Made by a program: the position numbers and the translations under genes | The notes under the pieces: model-generated | Told to the model about the DNA's origin: nothing | Databases searched by the model: none | What the model saw: only the letters and a program-made list of their open reading frames with translations | Assembly (NCBI RefSeq): GCF_002080455.1 | Contig: NZ_CP020555.1 | Span: 7,740,501-7,804,500, forward strand | DNA length: 64,000 nt | Reading direction: 5' to 3' | Source of the DNA: Streptomyces sp. Sge12 | GTDB taxonomy: Bacteria; Actinomycetota; Actinomycetes; Streptomycetales; Streptomycetaceae | Shown here: positions 25,325 to 34,358 of the stretch, piece by piece | Layout of the letters: each line of letters starts with the position of its first letter | Numbering within the stretch: position 1 is the first letter of the stretch

Positions 25325-25606
25325 ATGTCGAAGGTGGCACGCTTGCCGGGCCGTGCGGAGCACCTGTGGCAGTGGCAGGAGGAAGCGGCGTGCCGGGAGC
25401 TCGGCACCGATCGGTTCTTCCACCCGGCGGGGGAGCGCGGCGAGGACCGCTCGATGCGGGAGCGGCGGGCCAAGGAGGTCTGCGCGCAGTGCCCGGTGCG
25501 GGCGCAGTGCCTGAGCCACGCGCTGCGCGTGCAGGAGCCCTACGGCGTGTGGGGCGGCCTGACCGAGGACGAGCGGCGGGCGCTGGGCGCACGCAGGGCC
25601 GGCTGA
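25325..25606 (+). CDS. WhiB-family transcriptional regulator
   Basis: A 93-residue iron-sulfur regulator unique to actinobacteria. Four conserved cysteines (Cys23, Cys53, Cys56, Cys62, with the CAQC motif) bind a 4Fe-4S cluster; GVWGG marks the turn that contacts the principal sigma factor; the C-terminus is basic (RRALGARRAG). Wbl proteins sense redox state or NO. GAGAGGAGCG lies upstream. Which Wbl subclass it belongs to cannot be settled by eye. Confidence 0.95.
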   Translation: MSKVARLPGRAEHLWQWQEEAACRELGTDRFFHPAGERGEDRSMRERRAKEVCAQCPVRAQCLSHALRVQEPYGVWGGLTEDERRALGARRAG

Positions 25607-25661
25607 CCGACCGGGCGGGCCGCGCCGCGTCGACGCGGGACGATCCACCCGGTCCGGTCGG
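25607..25661. terminator. compound stem-loop between convergent genes
   Basis: Outer arms CCGACCGG (25607-25614) and CCGGTCGG (25654-25661) enclose a 14-base perfect palindrome centred on GTCGAC (25625-25638). It lies between the convergent WhiB and PLC-X genes and probably ends both transcripts. Confidence 0.6.
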
Positions 25662-25677
25662 CAGTCCGATGGACGGA

Positions 25678-26778
25678 TCAGGGGCGTGCGCCCAGCTCGG
25701 CGACGATCGAGGCCGGTGTGTGGCCGCTCCCGTCCGACAGGCGGTGGAAGTCGACGGAGACGAAGTTCGGGTCCCGGCCCCCGGTGGCGGACCGGCACTG
25801 CTCGGCGATGCGGTTGCGCAGCTTGGTGCCGTTGTCCAGGGCCGCGGTGAGGACGGTGGGCACGTTGCGGTGGTGGCTCATCGTGAACAGGCGCCGGAAT
25901 CCGGGCTCCTGGCGGTCCAGGGGTACGTCGGGCCAGCGGCTGACGCACGCGAGGTCATTGCCCAGGTCCCCGAGGCTCCAGAAGTTGCTCACGGTCCAGG
26001 ACTTGTCGTACATGACGCCCAGGTGCTCGCGGTCGGACCGGTCCGAGAAGATCAGCAGGCGCTTGCCCGCGGTGACGAGGTCGGCCACCTTCGGCCAGCC
26101 GTGCTGCCGTACGCCCCACGCGTCGGGCCGGAACACCATGTCCTGCAGGCCCCTGACCCGGCCCAGGGACTGCTGCAACTGATCGGCGCCGACATAGTCC
26201 TCCAGGAAGACGGTCACGACCTCCTGCGGATGGGCCGCGAGGAAGTCCACCACGGTCTGCATGGTGCCGTGGAAGGACTGCCGCGGCAGGGCGTAGGTGG
26301 CCCCGGCGAAGGTCTTGCAGTCCCCGTGGCACAGGTACACGTCGCTGGGGTAGCAGTCGCTGCCGAAGCTGATGATGCACAGCCAGGTGCTGCGTTCGTA
26401 CCAGTGGGTGTCCAGGCTCAGGCCGCGGACGCCGTTGTCGAGCTGGGCGCGCACCGACTCGGACTGGTTGACCGAACTCCAGCGTGAGTCCTCGTAGTTG
26501 GTGAAGGCGTTGTGGGTGGTGAGGAAGGCGACCTCGTCGAGCCGCCGGTCGCCCCAGCGGGCGGCGGCGGCCGCGGCCGGGGTCCCGGACGGCGCGAGGG
26601 TCGCGGCGTCGGCCGCGCGGGTGCGGGCCGTGGCTGCGGCGGGGGCCGCCCCGGGTCCGGGTGCGGCGGCCGCCGTGGTCGCCGTACCGAGCAGGGCCAG
26701 CAGGAGGAGGCACACCAGGAGGCGAAGGCTGCGCCGCGGCCGCGTTGGCTGCGTCCGCTGCATGTCCATGTCAATCAT
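25678..26778 (-). CDS. secreted PI-PLC X-domain protein
   Basis: A 366-residue secreted phospholipase C-like protein. The signal peptide covers about 1-38, followed by an Ala/Pro/Thr linker to about 75. The PLC-X barrel has both expected catalytic histidines: His89 in TTHNAF and His151 in LCHGDC, plus VFLEDYV. Such bacterial enzymes cleave phosphatidylinositol-type lipids to cyclic phosphates. No ribosome site is visible; TATCCT (26786-26791) lies 7 bases before ATG 26778, as in a leaderless mRNA. Confidence 0.88.
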   Translation of the reverse strand: MIDMDMQRTQPTRPRRSLRLLVCLLLLALLGTATTAAAAPGPGAAPAAATARTRAADAATLAPSGTPAAAAAARWGDRRLDEVAFLTTHNAFTNYEDSRWSSVNQSESVRAQLDNGVRGLSLDTHWYERSTWLCIISFGSDCYPSDVYLCHGDCKTFAGATYALPRQSFHGTMQTVVDFLAAHPQEVVTVFLEDYVGADQLQQSLGRVRGLQDMVFRPDAWGVRQHGWPKVADLVTAGKRLLIFSDRSDREHLGVMYDKSWTVSNFWSLGDLGNDLACVSRWPDVPLDRQEPGFRRLFTMSHHRNVPTVLTAALDNGTKLRNRIAEQCRSATGGRDPNFVSVDFHRLSDGSGHTPASIVAELGARP

Positions 26779-26942
26779 GGCGCGGAGGATAGCGCGCACT
26801 CCCTCGATCCGCTGCCCCGCGGACACGACCGGCCGGATGCGGCCCCGGATCCGGCGGGCCGCCGCCCCCGCTCGCGCGCGCCGCCGCAACGCGGTTTGGT
26901 GGAGGTAGGGGTGCGTGCAGTTGAGGCGGAGGAGGGCGCAAG

Positions 26943-28514
26943 ATGCCCGGACCCGGCCCGTTGTCCCGCCGCGGCCGCTGCGCGGCGGTCCTCGTCGCGG
27001 GAGCGATCTGCTCGTCGGTGCTCACCGCGCCGCTGCTCGGCGCCGCCCACGCGGAGCCGTCACCCTCGGCGACCGTCCCCGCGCTCGACTGGAGCCCTTG
27101 CAAACCCGGCAGCCCGTACGACTGCGCCACCGCCCGCGTGCCGCTCGACCACGCCGATCCGGCGGGCCGCACCATCGATCTCGCGGTGGTCCGGCGCACG
27201 GCGGGCGACCCGGCACGGCGCGTGGGCACCCTCTTCGTCAATCCGGGTGGCCCCGGCGGCCCCGGAACGGTGCAGGTCCCGCAGAACTACGACTCGTTCC
27301 CCAAGGAGCTGCGCGAACGCTTCGACATCGTGAGCTGGGACCCGCGGGGGATCGGCAACAGCACGGCGGTGAACTGCTTCGACAGCCCCGAGGAGGCGAA
27401 GACCTGGGCCGCGGGCAAACCGATCGGCTTCCCGGTGGGTGAAAAGGAGCGCGCGACCTGGATCGACGCGTACGAGGAGCTGGGCCGCCGCTGCGAGAAG
27501 CGCGACCCGGACCTCCTGCGCCACGTCTCGACCGCCGACACCGCACAGGACCTGGAGCTGCTCCGCCGGGCGGTGGGGGAACCACAGCTCAACTACCTCG
27601 GTGTGTCCTACGGGACCATCCTCGGCGCCACCTACGCCAACCTGTTCCCCGACAAGGTCCGGGCCATGGTCCTGGACAGCAACATCGACCCGCTGGCATG
27701 GACGAACAACGCCTCACCGAGCGAACCGCGGACCACGACCCTCCTGCGCATGGGCTCGGACCGCACCGCGGCGGCGACCCTCGACAAGTTCCTGGACCTC
27801 TGCGGATCCGCCACCACCGCCCGCTGCGCCTTCTCGGCCGGCAGCCCGCAGGCCACCCGCGCCAAGTACGACCAGCTGATGCAGCGCCTGCGGGAGCACC
27901 CTGTGGGCCCGTGGACGTACGCCGCCACCGTCGCGGACACGGTCAGCAGTCTGTACATCGTCCGGCCGGGCTGGACCGATCTCGCCGCCAGGCTCCAGGA
28001 CCTGTGGCAGGGCCGCACCCCGAAGCCGCCCCAGTACCCGCCCCCGCCCCCGGTCAAGCAGCCCGGTCCGTACCTGGGGGAGGAGCAGGCGGCGGCCGTG
28101 TGGTGCGCCGACAGCCCCAACCCGCGCGACCCCGGCGTCTACCCCGGCCTCGAAGAGGACAGCGCCAAGCGTGCGGGCGACGCCGGACGGTACTGGACCT
28201 GGTCCGGCGAGCCGTGCGCCACCTGGCCGGCCCGGGCCGCCAACCGGTACGACGGCCCCTGGGACAAGCCCACGCCGCACCCCGTCCTGGTGATCGGCAC
28301 CACGTACGACCCCTCGACGCCCTACTCGGACGCCCAGGCCATGGCCGGGGAACTGGCGGACGCCCGCCTGCTCACGAACAACGGGTACGGCCACACCGCA
28401 CTCTTCAACAACTCCAGCACCTGCATCAACACCTACGAGAGCCGCTACCTCATCGACGGCACACTCCCGCCGCCCGGCACGACCTGCCAACCCGACCGGC
28501 TCCCCTTCTCCTGA
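26943..28514 (+). CDS. secreted alpha/beta hydrolase, tripeptidyl aminopeptidase family
   Basis: A 523-residue secreted serine peptidase of the Streptomyces Tap/SlpD/SlpE family. A signal peptide covers about 1-37. The oxyanion-loop motif NPGGPGGPGT is present, and the nucleophile is Ser222 in GVSYGT. The Asp is in GTTYDPSTPY and the His in NGYGHTAL, within the TAP-like C-terminal domain. It removes N-terminal peptides from secreted proteins. GGAGGAGGGCGCAAG precedes the ATG. Confidence 0.93.
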   Translation: MPGPGPLSRRGRCAAVLVAGAICSSVLTAPLLGAAHAEPSPSATVPALDWSPCKPGSPYDCATARVPLDHADPAGRTIDLAVVRRTAGDPARRVGTLFVNPGGPGGPGTVQVPQNYDSFPKELRERFDIVSWDPRGIGNSTAVNCFDSPEEAKTWAAGKPIGFPVGEKERATWIDAYEELGRRCEKRDPDLLRHVSTADTAQDLELLRRAVGEPQLNYLGVSYGTILGATYANLFPDKVRAMVLDSNIDPLAWTNNASPSEPRTTTLLRMGSDRTAAATLDKFLDLCGSATTARCAFSAGSPQATRAKYDQLMQRLREHPVGPWTYAATVADTVSSLYIVRPGWTDLAARLQDLWQGRTPKPPQYPPPPPVKQPGPYLGEEQAAAVWCADSPNPRDPGVYPGLEEDSAKRAGDAGRYWTWSGEPCATWPARAANRYDGPWDKPTPHPVLVIGTTYDPSTPYSDAQAMAGELADARLLTNNGYGHTALFNNSSTCINTYESRYLIDGTLPPPGTTCQPDRLPFS

Positions 28515-28531
28515 CCGGTCCGACGGCCGGG

Positions 28532-29566
28532 TCACGGGACGAGGACGACCTTGCCGGCGACCGTGCCGGACTCGGCCAGGCGCATCGCCTCGGCGGCGCG
28601 GGCCAGCGGGATCTCGGCCGCGACCTTGGCGGTGATCTCACCGCGCTGCAGGGCCGAGAACACCTGGGAGAGGTCGGAGCGCAGACGCGCCCGGAAGCGG
28701 TCCTTCGCGTAGGCGCGTCCGGCCCACACGTTGAAGAAGTACGCGCGGCGGCCGTTGGGCAGCGCGTTCCACACCCACACCCGCCCGAGCAGCCTGAGTA
28801 CCGGCCAGGAGCCGGAGCCCTCGTCGTCGCGGGTGGCGGCGCTGCCGTAGGAGACGAGCGTGCCGCCGGGCGCCAGCAGCCGCCAGGAGTCGGCGATGCC
28901 GTCGCCGCCGACGTGGTCGAAGACCGCGTCGACCCCGCCGGGCGCGAGGGCGCGGACCCGGGCGGCGACGTTGCCGGACCGGTAGTCGATGGGGGTCACG
29001 CCGAGGGCGCGCAGCGCGTCGTGGTGGCGGGTGGAGGCGGTGCCGATCACGCGGGCGCCCGCGGCCAGTGCCAGCTGGACCAGGATCGATCCGACCCCGC
29101 CGTTGGCGCCGTGCACCAGTACGGTCTGGCCGGCGCGCACCCGGGCCTTGCGGTGGAGCATCTGCCAGGCGGTGATGCCGTTGACGACCGCGGTCTCCGC
29201 GTCCACCGCGCTGACGCCCTCGGGTACGTCGACCACGTCGGCGGCGGCGAGGGCGATGTGGCTCGCCCAGCCGCCCGTCTTCGTCAGGGCGGCCACCCGC
29301 TTGCCGAGGAGGGCCGAATTCACTCCCGGGCCCACGGCCAGCACCGTGCCGACGAGGTCGTATCCGGGGACGAAGGGGAACGGCGGCTGGTCGTAGTACC
29401 GGCCGCGCCGCATCTGCTGCTCGGCGAAGGAGACGCCGGTCGCCTCCATGGCGACGACCACCTGGCCGGCGGCCGGCGCCGGGACCGGACCGCGGTGGAG
29501 CTGGAGGCCTTCCGGCTCGACCTTGCCCGGCAGAACGATCTCGACCCGCTCGACGGTGTTCGTCAT
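28532..29566 (-). CDS. zinc-independent MDR-type quinone oxidoreductase
   Basis: A 344-residue NAD(P)H-dependent oxidoreductase of the medium-chain dehydrogenase superfamily: GYDLVGTVLAVGPGV, the Rossmann motif VLVHGANGGVGSILVQLA and VFDHVGGDG. It lacks the catalytic zinc ligands, like quinone reductases and enoyl reductases. GGAGGTC precedes two adjacent ATGs; the second (29566) has better spacing. It is divergent from a TetR gene, with two similar candidate operator sites between them, so it is probably that repressor's target. Confidence 0.92.
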   Translation of the reverse strand: MTNTVERVEIVLPGKVEPEGLQLHRGPVPAPAAGQVVVAMEATGVSFAEQQMRRGRYYDQPPFPFVPGYDLVGTVLAVGPGVNSALLGKRVAALTKTGGWASHIALAAADVVDVPEGVSAVDAETAVVNGITAWQMLHRKARVRAGQTVLVHGANGGVGSILVQLALAAGARVIGTASTRHHDALRALGVTPIDYRSGNVAARVRALAPGGVDAVFDHVGGDGIADSWRLLAPGGTLVSYGSAATRDDEGSGSWPVLRLLGRVWVWNALPNGRRAYFFNVWAGRAYAKDRFRARLRSDLSQVFSALQRGEITAKVAAEIPLARAAEAMRLAESGTVAGKVVLVP

Positions 29567-29606
29567 CATGACCTCCAGATGGATGGTTTGCATCTCTCGT
29601 GTTCGT

Positions 29607-29679
29607 TAGAAGCTGTAACTAAAGTGAATGGATAACTCGAAGATGTCAAGAGAGTGTGCCGATGGTGATAGGTTCTAAC
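29607..29679. promoter_or_regulatory. two inverted 15-base candidate operator sites
   Basis: GTTAGAAGCTGTAAC on the plus strand at 29607-29621, and a site matching it at 12 of 15 positions on the minus strand at 29665-29679 (GTTAGAACCTATCAC). Both lie in the divergent TetR/oxidoreductase intergenic region. I infer they bind the TetR regulator. Confidence 0.55.
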
Positions 29680-29710
29680 TCCAGCTGTGGAGCGGCGAGA
29701 GGTGGCGGGC

Positions 29711-30403
29711 ATGACCGGTACGACGAAGACCCCCCGTGAGCGGTACCGGCAGCAGGTGCGGGAGGAGGTCAAGGAAAAGGCCTGGCAGCAGATCGCCGGC
29801 TCCGGCGCCTCCGCGCTGTCACTCAACGCGATCGCCAAACAGATGGGCATGAGCGGACCGGCCCTGTACCGGTACTTCGCCAATCGCGACGAGCTGATCA
29901 CCGAGCTCATCCGCGACGCCTACCGCAGCCTCGCCGACGCCTTCATCGCCGCCGGGGGACCGGGTGAGGGGGCGGGCCGGGCCGGGTTGCCCGAGCTGGC
30001 CCGGGTGCTGCGGCGCTGGGCCCTGGAGGACCCGCACCGCTACTTCCTCATCTACGGCACTCCGGTCCCCGGGTACCACGCCCCGCAGGACATCACCGCG
30101 ATCTCCCAGGAGCTGATGGCCGTCCTGCTGGAGGCCTGCGCCGCCGCCGTACCGCCCGCGGCCCCGGGCCCGATCCCGACCCCGGGCACGGAGCCGGACC
30201 CCTTCGACGACCACCTGGCGGACCACCGGGAGTGGGCCGCGAGCCACCCCGACGCCCCGCCGTCGGCGCTGCGCCTGGCCCTGACCTTCTGGAGCCGCCT
30301 GCACGGCGTGCTGTCCCTGGAACTGGCGGGCCACTTCACCGGCATGGGCCTGGACCCGGCCCTGCTCTTCGAGGCCGAGGTCCACCGCATCGTCACGCGC
30401 TGA
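29711..30403 (+). CDS. TetR-family regulator (WHG-type C-terminal domain)
   Basis: A 230-residue repressor. The N-terminal helix-turn-helix is SGASALSLNAIAKQMGMSGPALYRYFANRDELITELI. The C-terminal ligand domain has the PHRYFLIYGTPVPGY segment typical of the TetR_C_13/WHG group, often involved in organic stress responses. ATG 29711 follows GAGAGGTGG; an in-frame GTG at 29687 is less likely. It probably controls the divergent quinone oxidoreductase gene and itself. Confidence 0.92.
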   Translation: MTGTTKTPRERYRQQVREEVKEKAWQQIAGSGASALSLNAIAKQMGMSGPALYRYFANRDELITELIRDAYRSLADAFIAAGGPGEGAGRAGLPELARVLRRWALEDPHRYFLIYGTPVPGYHAPQDITAISQELMAVLLEACAAAVPPAAPGPIPTPGTEPDPFDDHLADHREWAASHPDAPPSALRLALTFWSRLHGVLSLELAGHFTGMGLDPALLFEAEVHRIVTR

Positions 30404-30417
30404 GCCGGCGTCTGGGG

Positions 30418-30534
30418 TCAGACCCGGAAGAAGAACCGGTCGGGGTTCAGTACGCCGTCGTAGTCCGCCCGCAGCAGGTGCTCGGGACGCCCTCCCGGTG
30501 GTCGGTGGCCGCGGGCACCGACCCGCTCACAGAC
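30418..30534 (-). pseudogene. possible C-terminal gene remnant
   Basis: In the gap between the TetR gene and the first DUF4139 gene, a minus-strand frame ending at 30418 reads PEHLLRADYDGVLNPDRFFFRV. This looks like the C-terminal tail of a real protein; the spacing of Tyr, Asp-Pro and Phe is reminiscent of the end of FAD-linked oxidoreductases of the berberine-bridge type. It has no start of its own and is only about 40 codons long. The identification is a guess. Confidence 0.25.
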
Positions 30535-32092
30535 CGGTGACCTTGGCGCTCGCCGACATTTCGTAGACCAGGGTCACCGTCCGGCGGCCGCCCGGCGCGA
30601 GGGCGACGTCCCAGCGCACGATGCCTTCGGCATCGACCCCGTCCGGCGCCGGCGAGCAGGCCTCCTTGCGCAGGCGCACCTCCACCGCCGAGACCTCCGA
30701 GACCGGGATCCGCTCCCGGAGGACGACCACCCGTTCGCCGTCGTCCCCGGGGGCGGAGAAGCGCGACAGGTGCAGCCGCACCGTGCGGGTGACCACCGTC
30801 CGCTGGGTGAATCCGGCCGAGTCCCGGGACTCCTCGGTCTGCCGGACCACCCGGTGATCGTCGCAGCTGCCGAAGGCCAGCTCGACCGGCGCGCCCGGAG
30901 CGGCGAACTCCAGCGTCCCGCGGCCGCCGAACCCGCTGCCGCGGACCAGGTCCACCGGCCCGGCGAGCAGTGCGTGACCGGACCGGTTGTCGAAGGACAC
31001 CACCCGGGTGACCAGCGGCGACAGCTCGGGTGAGCAGGCGTACTCGCTCGCCGCGGCCGTGCTGAAGGCGGACAGCGGCACCCGGTGGGCGCGGCCGTCC
31101 CCGCGTACGGACACCGGCACGGGGGAGTGCAGCACCCGGGCCTCCCCGCCGTCGTCCACCCCGGGCAGTCCCAGGACCGAAGCCGCCGGACCGAGGTCCC
31201 CGATCTCCTCCTCGCGCAGCTCGACATCGACCGCACGCCGCTCCGCCGCCGTGCGGTCGGCCAGCGTGAGACGGTCCTCGCCCAGCCGCGGCGGCTCGGT
31301 GGCCAGCGCCGACCGGGCCGTCGACAGCGTCAGCCGTACGTCGGACCAGTCCTCACCGGTGCGCTGCCAGACCATTGCGTCGGTCTCCAGCGTCAGGGAG
31401 TCCCCGTCGAGCACGGCCCGGTAGGCGGGGCGCCACAGCGCGCACGGGACGAGATGGCTCAGCCGCAGCCGGGCCGGGCCGGCTGCCGCCGCTTCCACGG
31501 TCAGCTCCACATGGCCGACCAGCTCGGCGGGCTCCGTCTCGGCCAGGTCCACGGCCCGCCGGGTCTCTCCGAGTTCGACCGCAAGGGCGGCCAACCGGGT
31601 GTCCACGGTGCGCAGTTGCTCGCCGTGCGCATCGCGTTCGCCGTCCACCCGGTCCATCTCGCGGGTCCAGCGCGCCCGGTCGCTCTCCCCGCGGCCGGAG
31701 CCCTCGCCGATCTCCCGCAGCAGATCGGCCGCCAGCCGGCCCAGCACGTCGAGGCGGGCGTGCAGACGCTCGCGCCGGCGCCCCAGCACGCGCTGCTCCT
31801 CTTCGAGGTCGTGCACGCGCAGCCCCAGCACGGAGTCGTCCTCGGCGGACGGCAGCGGTCCGCGCGGCTGCCAGGTGCGCACGATGCGCACGTCGAGCAC
31901 GGTGGCGGGGCCGTCGGCGGTCAGCTCGGCGTGCAGGGTGCGGTCGACGGCCAGCGCGCTGACCGGACCGAGCCGCAGCCGCTGGACCCCGGCCGCCAGG
32001 TCCAGTACGACGCTGCGCTCGATGTGGGCGCGGTCCTCCAGGCAGGTGACGGCGGTGACGGGAAGGGCGATCGGCTTCGGGGCCGTGGTCAT
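30527..32092 (-). CDS. DUF4139 (MuiA-like) protein, shorter copy
   Basis: A 521-residue cytoplasmic protein. An N-terminal beta domain (DUF4140-like) precedes a coiled-coil (about 90-175), and a C-terminal DUF4139 beta region has LVPCALWRPAYRAVLDGDSLTLETDAMVWQRTGEDWSDVRLTLST. Relatives include the mucoidy-inhibitor MuiA; the biochemical role is unknown. It begins 9 bases after the stop of the larger paralogue, with AGGAG near that gene's end, so the two form an operon. Both copies keep the WxPAY...RTGEDW core. Confidence 0.85.
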   Translation of the reverse strand: MTTAPKPIALPVTAVTCLEDRAHIERSVVLDLAAGVQRLRLGPVSALAVDRTLHAELTADGPATVLDVRIVRTWQPRGPLPSAEDDSVLGLRVHDLEEEQRVLGRRRERLHARLDVLGRLAADLLREIGEGSGRGESDRARWTREMDRVDGERDAHGEQLRTVDTRLAALAVELGETRRAVDLAETEPAELVGHVELTVEAAAAGPARLRLSHLVPCALWRPAYRAVLDGDSLTLETDAMVWQRTGEDWSDVRLTLSTARSALATEPPRLGEDRLTLADRTAAERRAVDVELREEEIGDLGPAASVLGLPGVDDGGEARVLHSPVPVSVRGDGRAHRVPLSAFSTAAASEYACSPELSPLVTRVVSFDNRSGHALLAGPVDLVRGSGFGGRGTLEFAAPGAPVELAFGSCDDHRVVRQTEESRDSAGFTQRTVVTRTVRLHLSRFSAPGDDGERVVVLRERIPVSEVSAVEVRLRKEACSPAPDGVDAEGIVRWDVALAPGGRRTVTLVYEMSASAKVTGL

Positions 32093-32100
32093 GATGGGTG

Positions 32101-34236
32101 TCAGCTCCTGCGGTTGCCGCCGACCAGGGCCTTGCCGGCCGGGATGCGGATCTCGTAGCCGCCGTCGAGGGCGACCTGCCCGCCCGCGGGCAGCTCCACC
32201 CGCCAGATGCGGGTGCCCGGGGCGTGGTGCTCCGGCCCCGCGCCGGGCTCGGGCGTGGTCCAGGTGGCGCGTTCCTCGACGCGGACGTCCGGTTCGGACG
32301 TGACGGGCACCCGCTCGCGGACCTCGACGGTGACGGGCCCGGCGAGCCGGTTGGCCAGCTCCACGTGGACCTGGTGGTCGAGCACGGTGGTGTTGTTGCG
32401 CAGGCCCGCGGTGGACTCGCGCAGGTTCGTCCGGCGGGTGACCCGGATGCCCTCGGCGGGCCCCAGGCCCACCCGGCGCACCCCGCCGGGGGCGAGCGTC
32501 GGCAGGGCGGCGGTCAGCAGGAACTCGTCGTCGACGGTGACCTCCACCGGGCCGGCCAGCAGCGCCTGGTCGGTGGCGTTGGAGAGCACCAGCGTCGCGT
32601 ACACGGTCTGCTCCACGGACGGCGCGCAGACGTACTCGGTGCGCAGACCGACCGGGATCTCGCCGACCGTGACGGTGTGCCAGGTGCCGTCCGAGGGGAT
32701 GTCGGCGCGAGCGGCGGCGTCGAACCGGTGGTCGAAGGAGCCCGCCGACTCGCGGGGCCGCACGGCGTGCCCGGGCAGCGGCAGCCTGCCCACGGCCTCG
32801 GCGCGGCGGCGGTGTTCGGCCGCCACCGGGTCGAAGGAGGAGTCGGGGAACAGCCGGCCGCGGCGACCGCCCGGCTCGCCGGGGCCGCACAGGACCAGGG
32901 CGGCGTAGTCGAGCTCGGCGCCGCTGGGCTGCGGCGGCCCGGGCGCCGGTTCCGGCGCCGCGGGGGCCGGGGGTGCGGCCCGGCCGGGTGCCTGCGGGAC
33001 GGCGGGAGCCGGTGCCCCGGCGAAGGGCATGGCGCCGGAGCGCGACCGGTTCGCGGCCGGACGTGCGGGTGCCGGCTGCGCCTGCGGCGGGGCCGGCTGC
33101 GCGTAGTCGGGCAGGGCGCCCCCGAAGGTCTCCGAGGAGGCGCCGTACGCGGCACCGGGCGCCGGGGGAGCGGCGTAGCTCTGCGGGGCCGGCGCGGCAG
33201 CCGGTGCGGGCGGAGGCGGCGGAGGCGGGACGGGACCGGACGCGAAGCCGGCCCTGACCGCGGCGGGTACGGCGGTCGGGGCGGGGCGGCGGGGGCCGGC
33301 CGCCTCGTACCCGGTGAACAGGTCGGCCAGACCCGCGGGCGGCTCGCGCCAGCCCGACGGCGCCGGGGCGGGCTGACGGCGCCCGATGCGGACCGACCGG
33401 AGCCTGGGCAGGTCGGTGCGGCGCCGCAGGTCGGCGGTGGCCAGCGCGATGCGCACGCCGGTCCAGTCCTCGCCGGTGCGCTGGGCGACCGAGGCCCGCA
33501 GCACCAGGCGGCCGGAGCCGTCCCCCTGACGGTGCGTGAGCCGGTAGGCCGGCACCCAGACGGCGCCCGGTACCCCGTACTCCAGCTCCAGTTCGACCTC
33601 CCCGCCGCCGTCCTCGTCGCCCTCCGCGACCGCGGTGACGTCGAGGGTCAGCAGGGCGGAGACCGTGGTCTCCACATGCGCCGACGGTGCGTCGGTGGAC
33701 GCCCGGGACAGCCGGTCCGTGGCGATGGAGAGTTCGTGCTCGACGCGGCGCAGCTCCTCCTCCGCCTCGGCGAGACGTTCGTGCAGGTCCGTCAGGCGCC
33801 CGTCGACGAAGTCGGCGAGCTCCAGCCATGCGTCGACCGCGGTGCGGCGGTGCGGGGCCTCGGGATCGGGGACCGGAGGCACCGGGTGCAGGGCCCGGAT
33901 CTCCTCGATCAGGCCCAACTGCCGGTTCCGGCGGCCCTGGGCCGCCGCGTGGGCGTCCCGCAGCCGCTCGACCTCGCGCCGCAACGCGTCGGGTGCGTCG
34001 GCGCCGAGCGGCTCGGCCTCGACCTCCACCCGTGCTTCGGTGACGCGCACTGCGGAGACGCCGAGGACAGCGGCCCGCAGCGAGGCCGGATCCAGTGAAC
34101 GGGGCAGTCCCGTCACGCGCACCCGCCCGTCCGGCGGCACGCTGCCCCGGACCAGCCGGCGGCAGAGCGCGCCCTGCGCGTACACCACGACCGAATCGAG
34201 GGTCGAGTCCCACCGCGGTGCTGTCTTCGCCGTCAT
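32101..34236 (-). CDS. DUF4139 (MuiA-like) protein with Pro/Ala-rich insert
   Basis: A 711-residue paralogue of the downstream gene with the same plan: N-terminal beta domain, coiled-coil (about 85-180), then DUF4139 (VWVPAYRLTHRQGDGSGRLVLRASVAQRTGEDWTGV). A disordered Pro/Ala-rich insert at about residues 287-445 splits the domain and includes a run of prolines. Such inserts often serve as tethers or partner-binding regions. Function unknown. The upstream MmcQ gene is divergent. Confidence 0.85.
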   Translation of the reverse strand: MTAKTAPRWDSTLDSVVVYAQGALCRRLVRGSVPPDGRVRVTGLPRSLDPASLRAAVLGVSAVRVTEARVEVEAEPLGADAPDALRREVERLRDAHAAAQGRRNRQLGLIEEIRALHPVPPVPDPEAPHRRTAVDAWLELADFVDGRLTDLHERLAEAEEELRRVEHELSIATDRLSRASTDAPSAHVETTVSALLTLDVTAVAEGDEDGGGEVELELEYGVPGAVWVPAYRLTHRQGDGSGRLVLRASVAQRTGEDWTGVRIALATADLRRRTDLPRLRSVRIGRRQPAPAPSGWREPPAGLADLFTGYEAAGPRRPAPTAVPAAVRAGFASGPVPPPPPPPAPAAAPAPQSYAAPPAPGAAYGASSETFGGALPDYAQPAPPQAQPAPARPAANRSRSGAMPFAGAPAPAVPQAPGRAAPPAPAAPEPAPGPPQPSGAELDYAALVLCGPGEPGGRRGRLFPDSSFDPVAAEHRRRAEAVGRLPLPGHAVRPRESAGSFDHRFDAAARADIPSDGTWHTVTVGEIPVGLRTEYVCAPSVEQTVYATLVLSNATDQALLAGPVEVTVDDEFLLTAALPTLAPGGVRRVGLGPAEGIRVTRRTNLRESTAGLRNNTTVLDHQVHVELANRLAGPVTVEVRERVPVTSEPDVRVEERATWTTPEPGAGPEHHAPGTRIWRVELPAGGQVALDGGYEIRIPAGKALVGGNRRS

Positions 34237-34358
34237 GTACTCCGCCCCTGCCGTGTGCGTGCCGATCGAAGCCTACGCCCGAGCGGCCCGGGCGTCCGCC
34301 GTCGGGCCGCTTCCTGTGGATCAGGTCCGCTGTCAGTGGCCTGTCGTACGGTCAGGGG

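Noticed and set aside
30527-34213. A single 1228-residue protein joining both DUF4139 genes
   Set aside because: The upstream part is a shadow of the 711-residue gene; the real shorter gene starts at 32092 with its own ribosome site after a stop at 32101.
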